Of a DNA stretch of 33,064 bases, positions 16,492 through 24,555 are shown piece by piece. Source of the stretch: Bacteroidota bacterium (GTDB lineage: Bacteria; Bacteroidota; Bacteroidia; Cytophagales; Cytophagaceae); NCBI GenBank assembly GCA_023428135.1, contig JAEYZG010000020.1, forward strand, positions 1 through 33,064, in the 5' to 3' direction. Position numbers and translations under genes: made by a program. Positions within the stretch are counted from its first letter, which is position 1; every line of letters begins with the position of its first letter. The notes under the pieces were generated by a model. It saw only the letters and a program-made list of their open reading frames with translations. It had not been told where the DNA came from and did not search any database.

Positions 16492-17372
16492 GAATCATTA
16501 CTTTATTTTTTATCTCTTTAATAAGTTTTGCATCCGAGGCCCAGGATACTATCTCTGCAATAAATAAAAAAAGGCTGATACCTGTTGCCACAGGTGTTGT
16601 AGGATTATATACAGCAAGTATGATTGGTCTTAATGAGCTTTGGTATAAAAATAACCCTAGAAGTTCATTTCACTTTTTTGATGACTCTGGGGAATGGAAA
16701 CAGATGGATAAGCTGGGCCATGCTACTACTTCATTTCATGAAAGCCGCTTTGCCGTCGATGTTTTGAGATGGAGTGGCGTACCGAAGAAAAAGGCTTATA
16801 TCATAGGAGGTCTGGCCGGATTTGTATTTCAGACACCTATTGAATTTCTTGACGCTTATTCTTCCGAATATGGCTTTTCCTGGACCGATGTTGCAGCCAA
16901 TGCCTCAGGATCCGCACTTGTAATCGGACAATATCTCCTTTGGGATGAGCTAAGAATTCAACCAAAATTTTCTTTTCACCAAACAAAATTCGCAAAAGAA
17001 AGACCCAATGTGTTAGGAAAATCGCTAAACGAACAATTACTGAAAGACTATAACGGCCAAACATACTGGCTTTCCTTTAACATCCTTTCATTTCTTTCAA
17101 ATAAAGAAAGTGGATTCCCAAAATGGCTCAATGTTTCATTAGGTTATAGTGCAGAAAATATGATTTATGGCCAGGACAAACAGAACAAAGCTGCAGGATA
17201 TGATCCTTACAGACAGTATTTTCTAAGTCTTGACATAGATTTCACCAAAATAAGAACCAGAAGCAAAGTGTTAAATTTCATTTTTGATTATGGATTAAAC
17301 ATCCTGCATGTTCCTGCTCCGGCTTTGGAATACAGCAGAAAAGGATTTAAATTTCATCCTGTTTATTTTTAA
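16488..17372 (+). CDS. DUF2279 family predicted periplasmic/outer-membrane protein
   Basis: This 294-residue protein has a signal peptide (residues 1-18, ending ASEAQ). The DUF2279 hallmarks are KLGH at 75-78, followed by hydrophobic stretches at about 104-122, and the GFSxxD..xNxxG motif at 129-141. The last third has alternating aromatic strands (NVSLGYSAENMIYG, YFLSLDIDFTKI) that resemble beta-barrel hairpins. The biochemical function of the family is unknown to me. The start codon overlaps the tamB stop by 4 bp, so the two are translationally coupled, suggesting a shared envelope-assembly role. That role is inference. Confidence 0.85.
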   Translation: MRIITLFFISLISFASEAQDTISAINKKRLIPVATGVVGLYTASMIGLNELWYKNNPRSSFHFFDDSGEWKQMDKLGHATTSFHESRFAVDVLRWSGVPKKKAYIIGGLAGFVFQTPIEFLDAYSSEYGFSWTDVAANASGSALVIGQYLLWDELRIQPKFSFHQTKFAKERPNVLGKSLNEQLLKDYNGQTYWLSFNILSFLSNKESGFPKWLNVSLGYSAENMIYGQDKQNKAAGYDPYRQYFLSLDIDFTKIRTRSKVLNFIFDYGLNILHVPAPALEYSRKGFKFHPVYF

Positions 17373-17376
17373 AACT

Positions 17377-18303
17377 ATGAAACCAGGAGATAAGGTCAGA
17401 TTTATACATGGTAAAGAAGAAGGAATTGTAAGAAAAATCATCAATTCCAGAGATGTTGAAGTAGAGATCCAGGATGGATTTCTTATTCCTGCGCTAATGA
17501 AAGAGCTTGTAGTGGTTGCTTCAGCAGAAAGTTTTATCGCAGCAGAGGAACCCGGACAGGAAATTGTTCCTGAAAAGCTTAAAACAGATGGCATTTATCT
17601 TGCATTTGTTCCTTTCAATGACAGAATATATTCTATTCAGCTTATTAATGAAAGTGATCTTGATATTTCGTTTACGTTTGGCAGCTTGACTGATGAAAAT
17701 TATATCGGTATCAGCACCGGTAGCCTGAAGGCAAAAGCTCACATCAAGGTTGGGGAAGCGGCGGTAAAAGAATTTGATTCCTGGCCGTCATGGATAACAC
17801 AATGCCTGTATTTCAGTTACGGACGAACCCTCTACAAAGAGCCATTAGTCAGAAAACTAAGCATAAAAGCATCAACTTTTTATAAAAATAAAAAGTTGAT
17901 CCCTCTTGTAAATGAGCAAGGCTATCTGTTTAAAATTGACGACAAACAGACACCTATAAATAAGGAAAAGCTTGTTCAGGAAATGTACTCTGCCCCACAG
18001 GCGGTAACAGAATTTTCCAGACCTGCTCCTGAAATTGATCTTCATATTGAGAAATTAACTCCTGATCATCTGAAATTAAGCAACAGCGAAATGCTGGAAA
18101 TACAGATCAGGCATTTTCAGAAAAATCTAGACAATGCAATTGCCTCAGGTATGGACGAGATCACGTTTATCCACGGAGTAGGCAATGGAATTTTAAAATT
18201 AAAAATTCAGGAAATATTAAGCAGGACCAAAGGCATTGCCTTTTTCAAAGATGCAAAAAAAGAAAAGTTTGGCTACGGAGCAACGCTGGTAAAAATTAAC
18301 TAA
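17377..18303 (+). CDS. DUF2027 and Smr domain protein
   Basis: I start this at ATG 17377 (308 residues), because MKPGDKVRFIHGKEEGIVRKI is the natural beginning of the MutS2-like/DUF2027 beta domain. The longer frame from 17308 would overlap the upstream gene by 65 bp with unrelated sequence. After that N-terminal domain comes a second beta domain (about residues 70-160). The C-terminal Smr domain (about 218-307) has EIDLHIEKL at 219-227, the catalytic-type loop HGVGNGIL at 266-273, and GYGATLV. Smr domains in MutS2 act as nucleases or on stalled, collided ribosomes; this stand-alone version is common in Bacteroidota and its substrate is not known. It is probably the third gene of the tamB operon, 4 bp after DUF2279. 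Confidence 0.88.
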   Translation: MKPGDKVRFIHGKEEGIVRKIINSRDVEVEIQDGFLIPALMKELVVVASAESFIAAEEPGQEIVPEKLKTDGIYLAFVPFNDRIYSIQLINESDLDISFTFGSLTDENYIGISTGSLKAKAHIKVGEAAVKEFDSWPSWITQCLYFSYGRTLYKEPLVRKLSIKASTFYKNKKLIPLVNEQGYLFKIDDKQTPINKEKLVQEMYSAPQAVTEFSRPAPEIDLHIEKLTPDHLKLSNSEMLEIQIRHFQKNLDNAIASGMDEITFIHGVGNGILKLKIQEILSRTKGIAFFKDAKKEKFGYGATLVKIN

Positions 18304-18314
18304 AACCAGAAAGC

Positions 18315-18346
18315 TTTTGGGGATTGCAAAATCAGATATACATTTG
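18315..18346 (+). promoter_or_regulatory. Promoter of rnpB
   Basis: TTTTG (18315-18319), a 19-bp spacer and TACATTTG (18339-18346) match the Bacteroidota promoter exactly. The predicted start, 6-7 nt further on, coincides with the 5' end of RNase P RNA helix P1 at 18352. Confidence 0.85.
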
Positions 18347-18351
18347 TAATG

Positions 18352-18722
18352 AATGCAAGCCATCTTATCGTTCCGACTTTTGAGTCGGGAAGGAAAGTCC
18401 GGGCAACAGAGAGCACCATACTTCCTAACGGGAAGGCTTTTCATAGTTTTATGAAGGGACAGAAAGTGCCACAGAAAATTACCGCCTTGCAAAAGGTAAG
18501 GGTGAAAAAGTGAGGTAAGAGCTCACTCGTTTTGCAGCGATGTAAAATTGGGGTAAACCTTATGGGTTGAAAGACCAAATAGGTTCCGTCTACAACAGAG
18601 TTGCTCGCTCTGATTCCGGCTACCGGGATGGCGGAATGGGTAGGTCGTTTGATTCCCGATGGCGACTTCGGGACCAGATAAATGATGAGACAAGACAGAA
18701 CCCGGCTTAACGGCTTGCATTT
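18352..18722 (+). ncRNA. rnpB: RNase P RNA (bacterial A-type)
   Basis: This is the catalytic RNA that matures tRNA 5' ends. Helix P1 is formed by aatgcaagcc at 18352-18361 and ggcttgcatt at 18712-18721. The universally conserved blocks are present: GGAAAGTCCGGGCAACAGAG near 18390-18412 and ACAGAACCCGGCTTA near 18695-18710, which together form P2/P4 and the core. The intervening segment includes GGTAAGGGTGAAA-type J11/12 sequence. A T-run follows P1 and probably acts with it as the terminator. Confidence 0.96.
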
Positions 18723-18760
18723 TTTTTATTTAATCTTAAAAACCGAACAACAGCACCAAC

Positions 18761-19918
18761 ATGGCTCATATTCTAATTATAGATGACGAGAGAAGCATCA
18801 GAAGCACTCTGAAAGAAATTCTGGAGTTTGAAAAATATCAGGTAGATGAAGCAAAAGATGGAGAAGAAGGGATGGCATTAATTGAGAAAAACAATTATGA
18901 CCTGGTACTTTGCGACATCAAAATGCCTAAAATGGATGGCATGGAAGTGCTTGAAAAAGCACTTGAACTTGGAAAAGACACTCAATTTATCATGGTATCT
19001 GCCCATGGTAGCATTGAAACTGCTGTAGAGGCTACCAAAAAAGGTGCCTTTGATTTCATTCAAAAACCACCAGATCTTAACCGACTGCTGGTTTCAGTAA
19101 GAAATGCACTGGACAAATCAAGCTTAGTAACTGAGACAAAAGTCCTTAAAAAGAAGATTAACAAAACTTTTGACATACTTGGAAAATCTCCTGCAATTGA
19201 AGAAGTGAGAAAAACCATAGAAAAAGTTGCTCCGACAGATGCAAGAGTTTTTGTAACCGGACCTAACGGTTCTGGAAAAGAACTGGTGGCCAAATGGCTT
19301 CATGCGAAAAGTAACCGAGCCAGCGGCCCGATGGTTGAAGTCAATTGTGCAGCAATTCCCGGAGAGTTGATAGAAAGTGAGCTTTTCGGGCATGAAAAAG
19401 GATCCTTTACTTCTGCCATCAAGCAAAGGATAGGAAAATTCGAACAGGCAAACGGCGGTACCCTCTTTCTGGACGAAATCGGAGATATGAGCCTTTCTGC
19501 TCAGGCAAAGGTATTAAGAGCGTTACAGGAAAATAAGATTACCCGGGTTGGTGGAGAAAAAGAAATTAAAGTAGATGTAAGGATCGTTGCGGCTACCAAT
19601 AAAAACATCTTGAAGGAAATAGAAGAAAATCGATTCAGAGAAGATTTGTATCACCGACTGGGGGTTATCCTTATCCAGGTTCCTCCATTAAACGAACGCA
19701 GGGAAGATATTCCCCTCTTAATTGAAAAATTTATAGGAGAAACTGCTGACGAATACAAAACCACCCCTAAAAAGATTGATAATAAGGCTGTTGACTACCT
19801 TCAGACTTTGGAATGGCCCGGAAATATCAGAGAACTGAAAAATGTGGTGGAAAGACTGATAATAATGAGCGATTCAGTTATTTCGCTAGAAGATGCTCAA
19901 AAATATGCAAATAAGTAA
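18761..19918 (+). CDS. NtrC-like response regulator without DNA-binding domain
   Basis: This 385-residue protein has a receiver domain at residues 1-120 (Asp8, Asp9, phospho-acceptor Asp52 in CDIKMP, Ser80, Lys102). The AAA+ sigma-54-interaction domain spans about 138-375: Walker A GPNGSGKE at 167-174, Walker B GGTLFLDEIGD at 232-242, FREDLYHRL with arginine fingers, and WPGNIRELKNVVERL. The loop that normally reads GAFTGA and touches sigma-54 is GSFTSA (214-219). The protein stops at VISLEDAQKYANK, so the usual C-terminal Fis-type helix-turn-helix is absent (typical family length is about 440-460). It may act from solution on sigma-54 or have another role. No sensor kinase gene is adjacent. 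It follows rnpB by 39 bp and ends before a strong terminator. Confidence 0.92.
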   Translation: MAHILIIDDERSIRSTLKEILEFEKYQVDEAKDGEEGMALIEKNNYDLVLCDIKMPKMDGMEVLEKALELGKDTQFIMVSAHGSIETAVEATKKGAFDFIQKPPDLNRLLVSVRNALDKSSLVTETKVLKKKINKTFDILGKSPAIEEVRKTIEKVAPTDARVFVTGPNGSGKELVAKWLHAKSNRASGPMVEVNCAAIPGELIESELFGHEKGSFTSAIKQRIGKFEQANGGTLFLDEIGDMSLSAQAKVLRALQENKITRVGGEKEIKVDVRIVAATNKNILKEIEENRFREDLYHRLGVILIQVPPLNERREDIPLLIEKFIGETADEYKTTPKKIDNKAVDYLQTLEWPGNIRELKNVVERLIIMSDSVISLEDAQKYANK

Positions 19919-19935
19919 TTTTTGAAAAACTCAGA

Positions 19936-19981
19936 TAAAAAAAAGAAAGCTTTCCTAAGTTAGGAAAGCTTTCTTTTTTTA
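19936..19981. terminator. Bidirectional terminator
   Basis: A near-perfect stem of about 18 bp (aaaaagaaagctttccta with taggaaagctttcttttt) with a tiny loop has a T-run to the right and an A-run to the left. It can end the response regulator from the left and the small lipoprotein gene from the right. Confidence 0.85.
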
Positions 19982-20063
19982 TCAACAATACCGAATATTT
20001 CTAAATCTTAACTCCGTCGACTTTCTTAAACTTCAATGACAGAATCGCTTAAAAAAATTCAGA

Positions 20064-20189
20064 TTAAATTTTTGCTACAGAAGCTGATTTTTTAACTTCT
20101 TTAGTGTAGGTCGGGCAAGTTCTGTGAGTTGCGCAAGCAGAAGCTAGCAAAAGCACGAAAGAAAATACAACTAGTGAATACTTTTTCAT
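20064..20189 (-). CDS. Small lipoprotein, 41 aa
   Basis: An ATG at 20189 opens a 41-codon frame ending TAA at 20064. The product is a compact bacterial lipoprotein: MKKYS, then a hydrophobic core (LVVFSFVLLL), then the lipobox LASAC with Cys19, leaving a mature peptide of only 23 residues (CATHRTCPTY followed by a Lys/Ser/Ala tail). Signal sequence, lipobox and stop are all intact and the flanking DNA is non-coding, so I believe it is a real gene. The short Cys-Pro-Thr-Tyr core resembles tiny lipoproteins often seen in Bacteroidota genomes. No function is known to me. The bidirectional terminator at 19936-19981 would end it. Confidence 0.72.
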   Translation of the reverse strand: MKKYSLVVFSFVLLLASACATHRTCPTYTKEVKKSASVAKI

Positions 20190-20269
20190 AAAGTGTTTAA
20201 TTTAAATTAGTACCTGAATTCTTGGTAAAATTAATTATTCATTTTCAATAATTAAAATAAACAGCAAAT

Positions 20270-20296
20270 AAAATTAAATCTTTTCGATTTAATTTT
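20270..20296 (-). terminator. AT-rich hairpin after the LuxE-like gene
   Basis: A perfect 11-bp stem (aaaattaaatc with gatttaatttt) with a 5-nt loop lies 15 bp after the stop codon of the LuxE-like gene, followed on the minus strand by TTTTATTTG. The stem is A/T-only except for one pair, so it is weak. Confidence 0.45.
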
Positions 20297-20310
20297 GAAC
20301 TTTTCAAAGA

Positions 20311-21297
20311 CTAACTCAGATAAAGTAAATTACAGCCTCTGATATCTGAATTATCAAACCGGCCAAGAACTTCAAAGTTTTCATCATCTGAAATTCTTCC
20401 AAGATCCTGAGTTTCAATAAATGCACACGAATCTATATTAGCCAGATCAATAATATTAATTCCTCCAGAAGATCTTCCCGACCCAATTGTGAAAGGATCA
20501 TTAATATCCCTCAATAGGATTTTAAACCAGTCGGGCCCTGAAAAAAAACCATTCCCAACTGAATATGCCTGAGATAAAAGTTCTGTCATTCCATATTCCG
20601 AATGAACGTTTTTTACGTTCAATCCCCTTTTCAGAATCTGATGAAGCTCATCTCTTACCAGCTCTTCTCTCTTGCCCTTCATCCCCCCTGTTTCCATAAC
20701 GATAAAATCTCCTAAGTCAGGGTGAACATTTTCAGCTAAATCCCAAAGAGCATAAGAAACTCCGATTAGTATTTTTTTTGCCGGACTTTCTTTATATTTT
20801 TTTAGATTCTCCAACAGAGAATTTTCCGTAACAAAACCCGAAAGCGAATTACCTGATTCCTTAATAAAATGATTAACCATATAAATCAGAGAAGATCCCG
20901 GATTTTGTTGATAAGAAGGTAATAATGCCAATATGATAAACTCAGAAAGATTGCCGTAAAATTTTCTAAAAATCCATTCACAATTCTTCAAATAAAATTC
21001 AGGATCAGCAACATAGTGACGACTGGTTTGCTGGCCCGTAGTGCCGCTGCTATAAAAAATTTGCTTTTCACTAAAAAAGTTTGTTTTTATTTCCTGAGTC
21101 TTGAAAAACAAAATCGGTAAAAATGGGATTTCTTCAATTATAGAGACTTTATCAGGGTCTTTCCCAAGAAGTTCAAGATATTGTTTATAAATCGGGTTAT
21201 GTTTTGCCTGATATTTGAATAAAAGTAGAGCTTTATCGTTAAAGTTTTGATCTGAGATATTGAATAAATCTTTTTTAAAACTTTCTTTGAAGTCCAT
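20311..21297 (-). CDS. LuxE/acyl-protein synthetase family protein (ANL superfamily-like)
   Basis: This 328-residue protein belongs to the acyl-protein synthetase (LuxE) family as found in Bacteroidota. Key features are the phosphate-binding SSGTTG at 83-88, the METGGMKGKR stretch near 206-215, HSEYGMTEL (the ANL A5-like motif) near 235, and the C-terminal DLGRISDDE and GRFDNSDIRG. LuxE relatives activate a carboxylate as acyl-AMP and pass it to a Cys or another acceptor. The natural substrate here is unknown, and no luxC or luxD partner is nearby. The start is 35 bp from the divergent lipoprotein gene. Confidence 0.82.
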   Translation of the reverse strand: MDFKESFKKDLFNISDQNFNDKALLLFKYQAKHNPIYKQYLELLGKDPDKVSIIEEIPFLPILFFKTQEIKTNFFSEKQIFYSSGTTGQQTSRHYVADPEFYLKNCEWIFRKFYGNLSEFIILALLPSYQQNPGSSLIYMVNHFIKESGNSLSGFVTENSLLENLKKYKESPAKKILIGVSYALWDLAENVHPDLGDFIVMETGGMKGKREELVRDELHQILKRGLNVKNVHSEYGMTELLSQAYSVGNGFFSGPDWFKILLRDINDPFTIGSGRSSGGINIIDLANIDSCAFIETQDLGRISDDENFEVLGRFDNSDIRGCNLLYLS

Positions 21298-21332
21298 TAT
21301 TATTAATAAATTGAATCTAAAATAGTAAAAAA

Positions 21333-21836
21333 GTGAAATTTCATTTCAAATATACCACACTTGTTCTGTTCGTTACAGGCCTGTTATTTGCCTGCGACAG
21401 AGCTCCGAATTACTCAGAGGTACCTTCAATTAGCTTCAATAAAATTGAAAAATTTAGTGTCTACAGTCCAATTAGCAGCAACTATATTGACTCATTGGCT
21501 ATCTCTATAAACTTTCAGGATGGAGATGGAGATCTGGGAAATATTGACCAGAATGCTACCCCCAATTTTATTACCGAAATATACTTAAAAAATGCGGATA
21601 ATAATTTTGACACCATTAAATACAATTTCCTCAACGGGAAATTTCCTCCTTTAAATACCACAGGCAAAAAAGGTCCAATTGATGGTGTATTAAACCAAGG
21701 AACAAATATGAGTCTTGTTTACAGTGGACAATCCTTTCAATCAGGATTTTACAAGTTTAAGATTAGAATAAGGGATGAAGCCGGCAACTTCAGCAATTGG
21801 ACTGAAACTACTCCAATTGAGCTGACACCTCAATAA
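21333..21836 (+). CDS. Lipoprotein of unknown function with INFQDGDGDLG motif
   Basis: This 167-residue lipoprotein starts at GTG 21333. Its signal peptide ends in the lipobox LFAC, giving Cys21 as the lipidated residue. The mature part looks like a single beta-sandwich domain with a striking Asp/Gly motif (NFQDGDGDLG, about residues 56-65) that could bind calcium. Late strands (GFYKFKIRIRDEAGNFSNW) resemble an Ig/fibronectin-like fold. I recognise this as a common Bacteroidota type of lipoprotein but know no function. It ends 3 bp before the convergent E1 gene. Confidence 0.82.
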   Translation: MKFHFKYTTLVLFVTGLLFACDRAPNYSEVPSISFNKIEKFSVYSPISSNYIDSLAISINFQDGDGDLGNIDQNATPNFITEIYLKNADNNFDTIKYNFLNGKFPPLNTTGKKGPIDGVLNQGTNMSLVYSGQSFQSGFYKFKIRIRDEAGNFSNWTETTPIELTPQ

Positions 21837-21839
21837 TCT

Positions 21840-24245
21840 TTAGTATAAAGCAGGGTACTTTATTGGATCAGCTTCGTTCATCATCTCATATACAAGATCC
21901 ATCAGTTCTTCTGCATTAGGCTTGGAGAAATAATCTCCATCACTCGAATATGCCGGACGATGTTCTTTGGCAGGCAATGTTCTTGGTGCAGAATCCAGCC
22001 ACTGATAAGCCTTTTGCGTTTCAAGTACCTCTTTCATCATATAAGCCGTCCCGCCTCCAGGTACATCTTCATCTGTAAATATTACCCGATTTGTTTTTTT
22101 AACAGACCTAGCTATAATATGATGAACATCAAATGGCATTAAGCTCTGTACATCTATCACCTCAACTGATATTCCCATTTCCTCCAATTGTGTGGCTGCA
22201 TCCAGAGAGATCTTACACATTGCACCATAGGTTACAATAGTAACATCACGTCCATCTTTCAACACTTCAGGAACGCCAAGGGGTACAGTGTATACACCGA
22301 GATTTGAAGGCATTTTTTCCTTCAATCTATAGCCATTTAATGTTTCTATAATCAAAGCGGGATCATCAGATTTAAGCATTGTGTTATAAAACCCAGCAGC
22401 CTGTGTCATATTTCTGGGAACTAGCAAATAAACTCCTCTTAAACTTCCCAAGATCATACTAATGGGTGAACCAGAATGCCAGACACCTTCAAGCCTATGC
22501 CCTCTTGTCCTGATAATCATAGGAGCTTTTTGCCCTCCTACTGTCCTGTAATGAAGAGTCGCCAGATCATCGGAAAGCGTTTGTATAGCAAATAATAAAT
22601 AATCAAGGTATTGAATTTCAGCAATTGGTTTAAGCCCTCTCATTGCTGCACCTATCCCCTGTCCAATAATAGAGGTTTCACGAATACCAGTATCCATAAT
22701 CCTCAGCGTTCCAAACTTTTCCTGCAAACCTGCAAAACCCTGATTTACATCACCAATCATCCCTACATCCTCCCCAAATGCAAATATGCGGGGATCCTTC
22801 AGAAACAGCGCTTCAAAATTTGCCTGAAGTACTTCTCGACCGTCAACAAATGGACTACCTTCATTATATTCAGGCTTGATCTCTTCTACTTTAATTGCGG
22901 CCTGATCTGATTGACTGAATAAGTGAGAACTATATCTTTGAAAATTTTCTTCTGAAGTTCTATCAACCCAGGCAATTAGTTTAGTTCTGGCAGGAAGTTC
23001 TTCAAAACGAAGTACTTTTAATGCCTTTTTTACAGCTTTAACTGCATCACTTCTAATTGGATTCAGCGTTTTTTCCAGAGCATTTTTAATCGAAAGAAGG
23101 GCCTCTTTTTGAGTACTTTGAGAAGACGCTTCTTGAATTAAGGAAAGCGCCTCATCCAAATCTCCCTTCATAGAATCAACAAAACTATTCCAGGCACTTT
23201 GGCGAGCTCTTTTTACCTTTTCAAAAGCACTATCTTCTATCTCTTTTAATTCCTGAGGTGTAGCAACTGAATTATCAAGAATCCACTCCTTAAATTTTTT
23301 ATTGCAATCAAACTCCTCTTCCCAGGCAAGTCTTTCTTTTGATTTATATCTTTCATGAGAACCGGATGTAGAGTGTCCGAGTGGCTGGGCCAACTCCTCC
23401 ACGTGAACTAAAGAAGGCACATGATGCTCTCTGGCGAGTTGAGCGGCATCTCTATAGGTACGGCATAAATCTTCGTAATTCCAGCCTTTCACCTTAAATA
23501 TTTCAATACCTCTTTCAGATTCAGTCCTTTTAAAACCTTCAAACATTTTAGAAATATCAACTTTAGTGGTTTGATATTCCTGAGGAACGGAAATACCATA
23601 TCCATCATCCCAGATAGATACTACCATCGGAATCTGCAATACTCCGGCAGCATTGATAGCTTCAAAGAAAATACCTTCTGCTGTAGCAGCATTACCAATA
23701 GTTCCGAATGCCACTTCATTTCCATTGGTTGAAAAACCTTGTATATCTTTAAGTTCCGGATTTAGTCTATACAATTTTGAAGCATAGGCAAGCCCCACAA
23801 GCCTTGGCATTTGAGCTCCTGTTGGTGAAATATCAGGACTTGAATTTTTTATTTTGGTGAGATCATTCCAATGTCCATTGTTATCCAGACTTCTGGTGGC
23901 ATAATGACCTATCATAAGTCTGCCTCCTGATGCCGGATCGGCAACAATGTCTGTATGAGCGTAAAGTTGAGCGTAATACTGTTCAAGACTCAGTTCATCT
24001 ATAGCCATCATAAAAGTCTGATCTCTATAATATCCTGAGCGGAAATCTCCAAACCTGAAATATTTAGCCATGGCAATTTGCGCCAACTCTTTTCCGGTTC
24101 CGAAAATTCCAAATTTAGCCTTACCTGCAAAAACTTCTTTTCTACCCAGAATACTTGCCTGACGACTTTCGCAGAGTATTCTGTAATCATTAAGAATTTC
24201 CTCCTTGGTTAAAGTAAGATCATTTATGGTTTCCTGGGTGCTCAC
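21840..24245 (-). CDS. 2-oxoacid dehydrogenase E1, fused alpha/beta subunits
   Basis: This 801-residue fusion catalyses the thiamine-diphosphate-dependent decarboxylation step of a 2-oxoacid dehydrogenase complex, most likely the branched-chain type. The alpha half (about 1-430) has YYRDQT, GSHERYKS, and a diverged ThDP motif at 183-219. The beta half (about 455-801) has FGEDVG, the MDTGIRETSIIGQGIGAAMRG region, and GAMCKISLDAA, DVQSLMPFD and EDVPGGG. In the alpha motif the usual GDG reads GNA (184-186) and the usual NN reads DD (213-214). Separate genes are usual in other phyla; the fusion is widespread in Bacteroidota. E2 and E3 genes are not adjacent. A promoter lies just upstream at 24301-24332. 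Exact substrate (branched-chain versus pyruvate) is uncertain. Confidence 0.9.
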   Translation of the reverse strand: MSTQETINDLTLTKEEILNDYRILCESRQASILGRKEVFAGKAKFGIFGTGKELAQIAMAKYFRFGDFRSGYYRDQTFMMAIDELSLEQYYAQLYAHTDIVADPASGGRLMIGHYATRSLDNNGHWNDLTKIKNSSPDISPTGAQMPRLVGLAYASKLYRLNPELKDIQGFSTNGNEVAFGTIGNAATAEGIFFEAINAAGVLQIPMVVSIWDDGYGISVPQEYQTTKVDISKMFEGFKRTESERGIEIFKVKGWNYEDLCRTYRDAAQLAREHHVPSLVHVEELAQPLGHSTSGSHERYKSKERLAWEEEFDCNKKFKEWILDNSVATPQELKEIEDSAFEKVKRARQSAWNSFVDSMKGDLDEALSLIQEASSQSTQKEALLSIKNALEKTLNPIRSDAVKAVKKALKVLRFEELPARTKLIAWVDRTSEENFQRYSSHLFSQSDQAAIKVEEIKPEYNEGSPFVDGREVLQANFEALFLKDPRIFAFGEDVGMIGDVNQGFAGLQEKFGTLRIMDTGIRETSIIGQGIGAAMRGLKPIAEIQYLDYLLFAIQTLSDDLATLHYRTVGGQKAPMIIRTRGHRLEGVWHSGSPISMILGSLRGVYLLVPRNMTQAAGFYNTMLKSDDPALIIETLNGYRLKEKMPSNLGVYTVPLGVPEVLKDGRDVTIVTYGAMCKISLDAATQLEEMGISVEVIDVQSLMPFDVHHIIARSVKKTNRVIFTDEDVPGGGTAYMMKEVLETQKAYQWLDSAPRTLPAKEHRPAYSSDGDYFSKPNAEELMDLVYEMMNEADPIKYPALY

Positions 24246-24300
24246 TATATATAAACAGTATTTATCTAATTTAATTAATATAATAACTTACGTTAAAGTT

Positions 24301-24332
24301 CAAAAATAGATAAAAAGGACTAACCTATCAAA
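24301..24332 (-). promoter_or_regulatory. Promoter of the E1 fusion gene
   Basis: On the minus strand TTTG (24332-24329), a 20-bp spacer and TATTTTTG (24308-24301) fit the Bacteroidota consensus. Transcription would start near 24294, giving a leader of about 50 nt. Confidence 0.68.
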
Positions 24333-24499
24333 TTAAGAATCTGACGGACTCCTTCTAAAATTCATACTCCACTGTTATTCTTATAGTTAAAATATAATTA
24401 ATTATATTATTTTCTAAAAAACACCTTTTCAGAAAAAAGTTAGTGTTAAATAAAATATTCCTGCATAAAAAATCGGTATTAAAATTGTCGCATAATACT

Positions 24500-24507
24500 T
24501 ATATTTG
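24500..24507 (+). promoter_or_regulatory. Likely -7 box of the DUF1573 gene
   Basis: TATATTTG matches TAnnTTTG exactly, 48 bp before the start codon. No TTG stands at the ideal 19-bp spacing (the nearest is 12 bp upstream), so the promoter is less certain than others here. Confidence 0.45.
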
Positions 24508-24555
24508 GACGATCTAAATGTATTTTTTTCAGATTAATTAAAATTAAATAAACCA

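Larger units (their letters stand above)
24246..24555. other. Divergent promoter region between E1 and DUF1573 genes
   Basis: This 310-bp AT-rich stretch has no ORF. It holds the E1 promoter on the minus strand and, on the plus strand, a TATATTTG box at 24500-24507 suitable for the DUF1573 gene. I see nothing else in it. Confidence 0.6.

Noticed and set aside
17308..17376. Longer start for the DUF2027-Smr protein
   Set aside because: It overlaps the DUF2279 gene by 65 bp. The domain begins naturally at ATG 17377, 4 bp after the upstream stop.
18217..18720. Two minus-strand open frames
   Set aside because: Most of this interval is RNase P RNA, and the frames carry no protein-like pattern.
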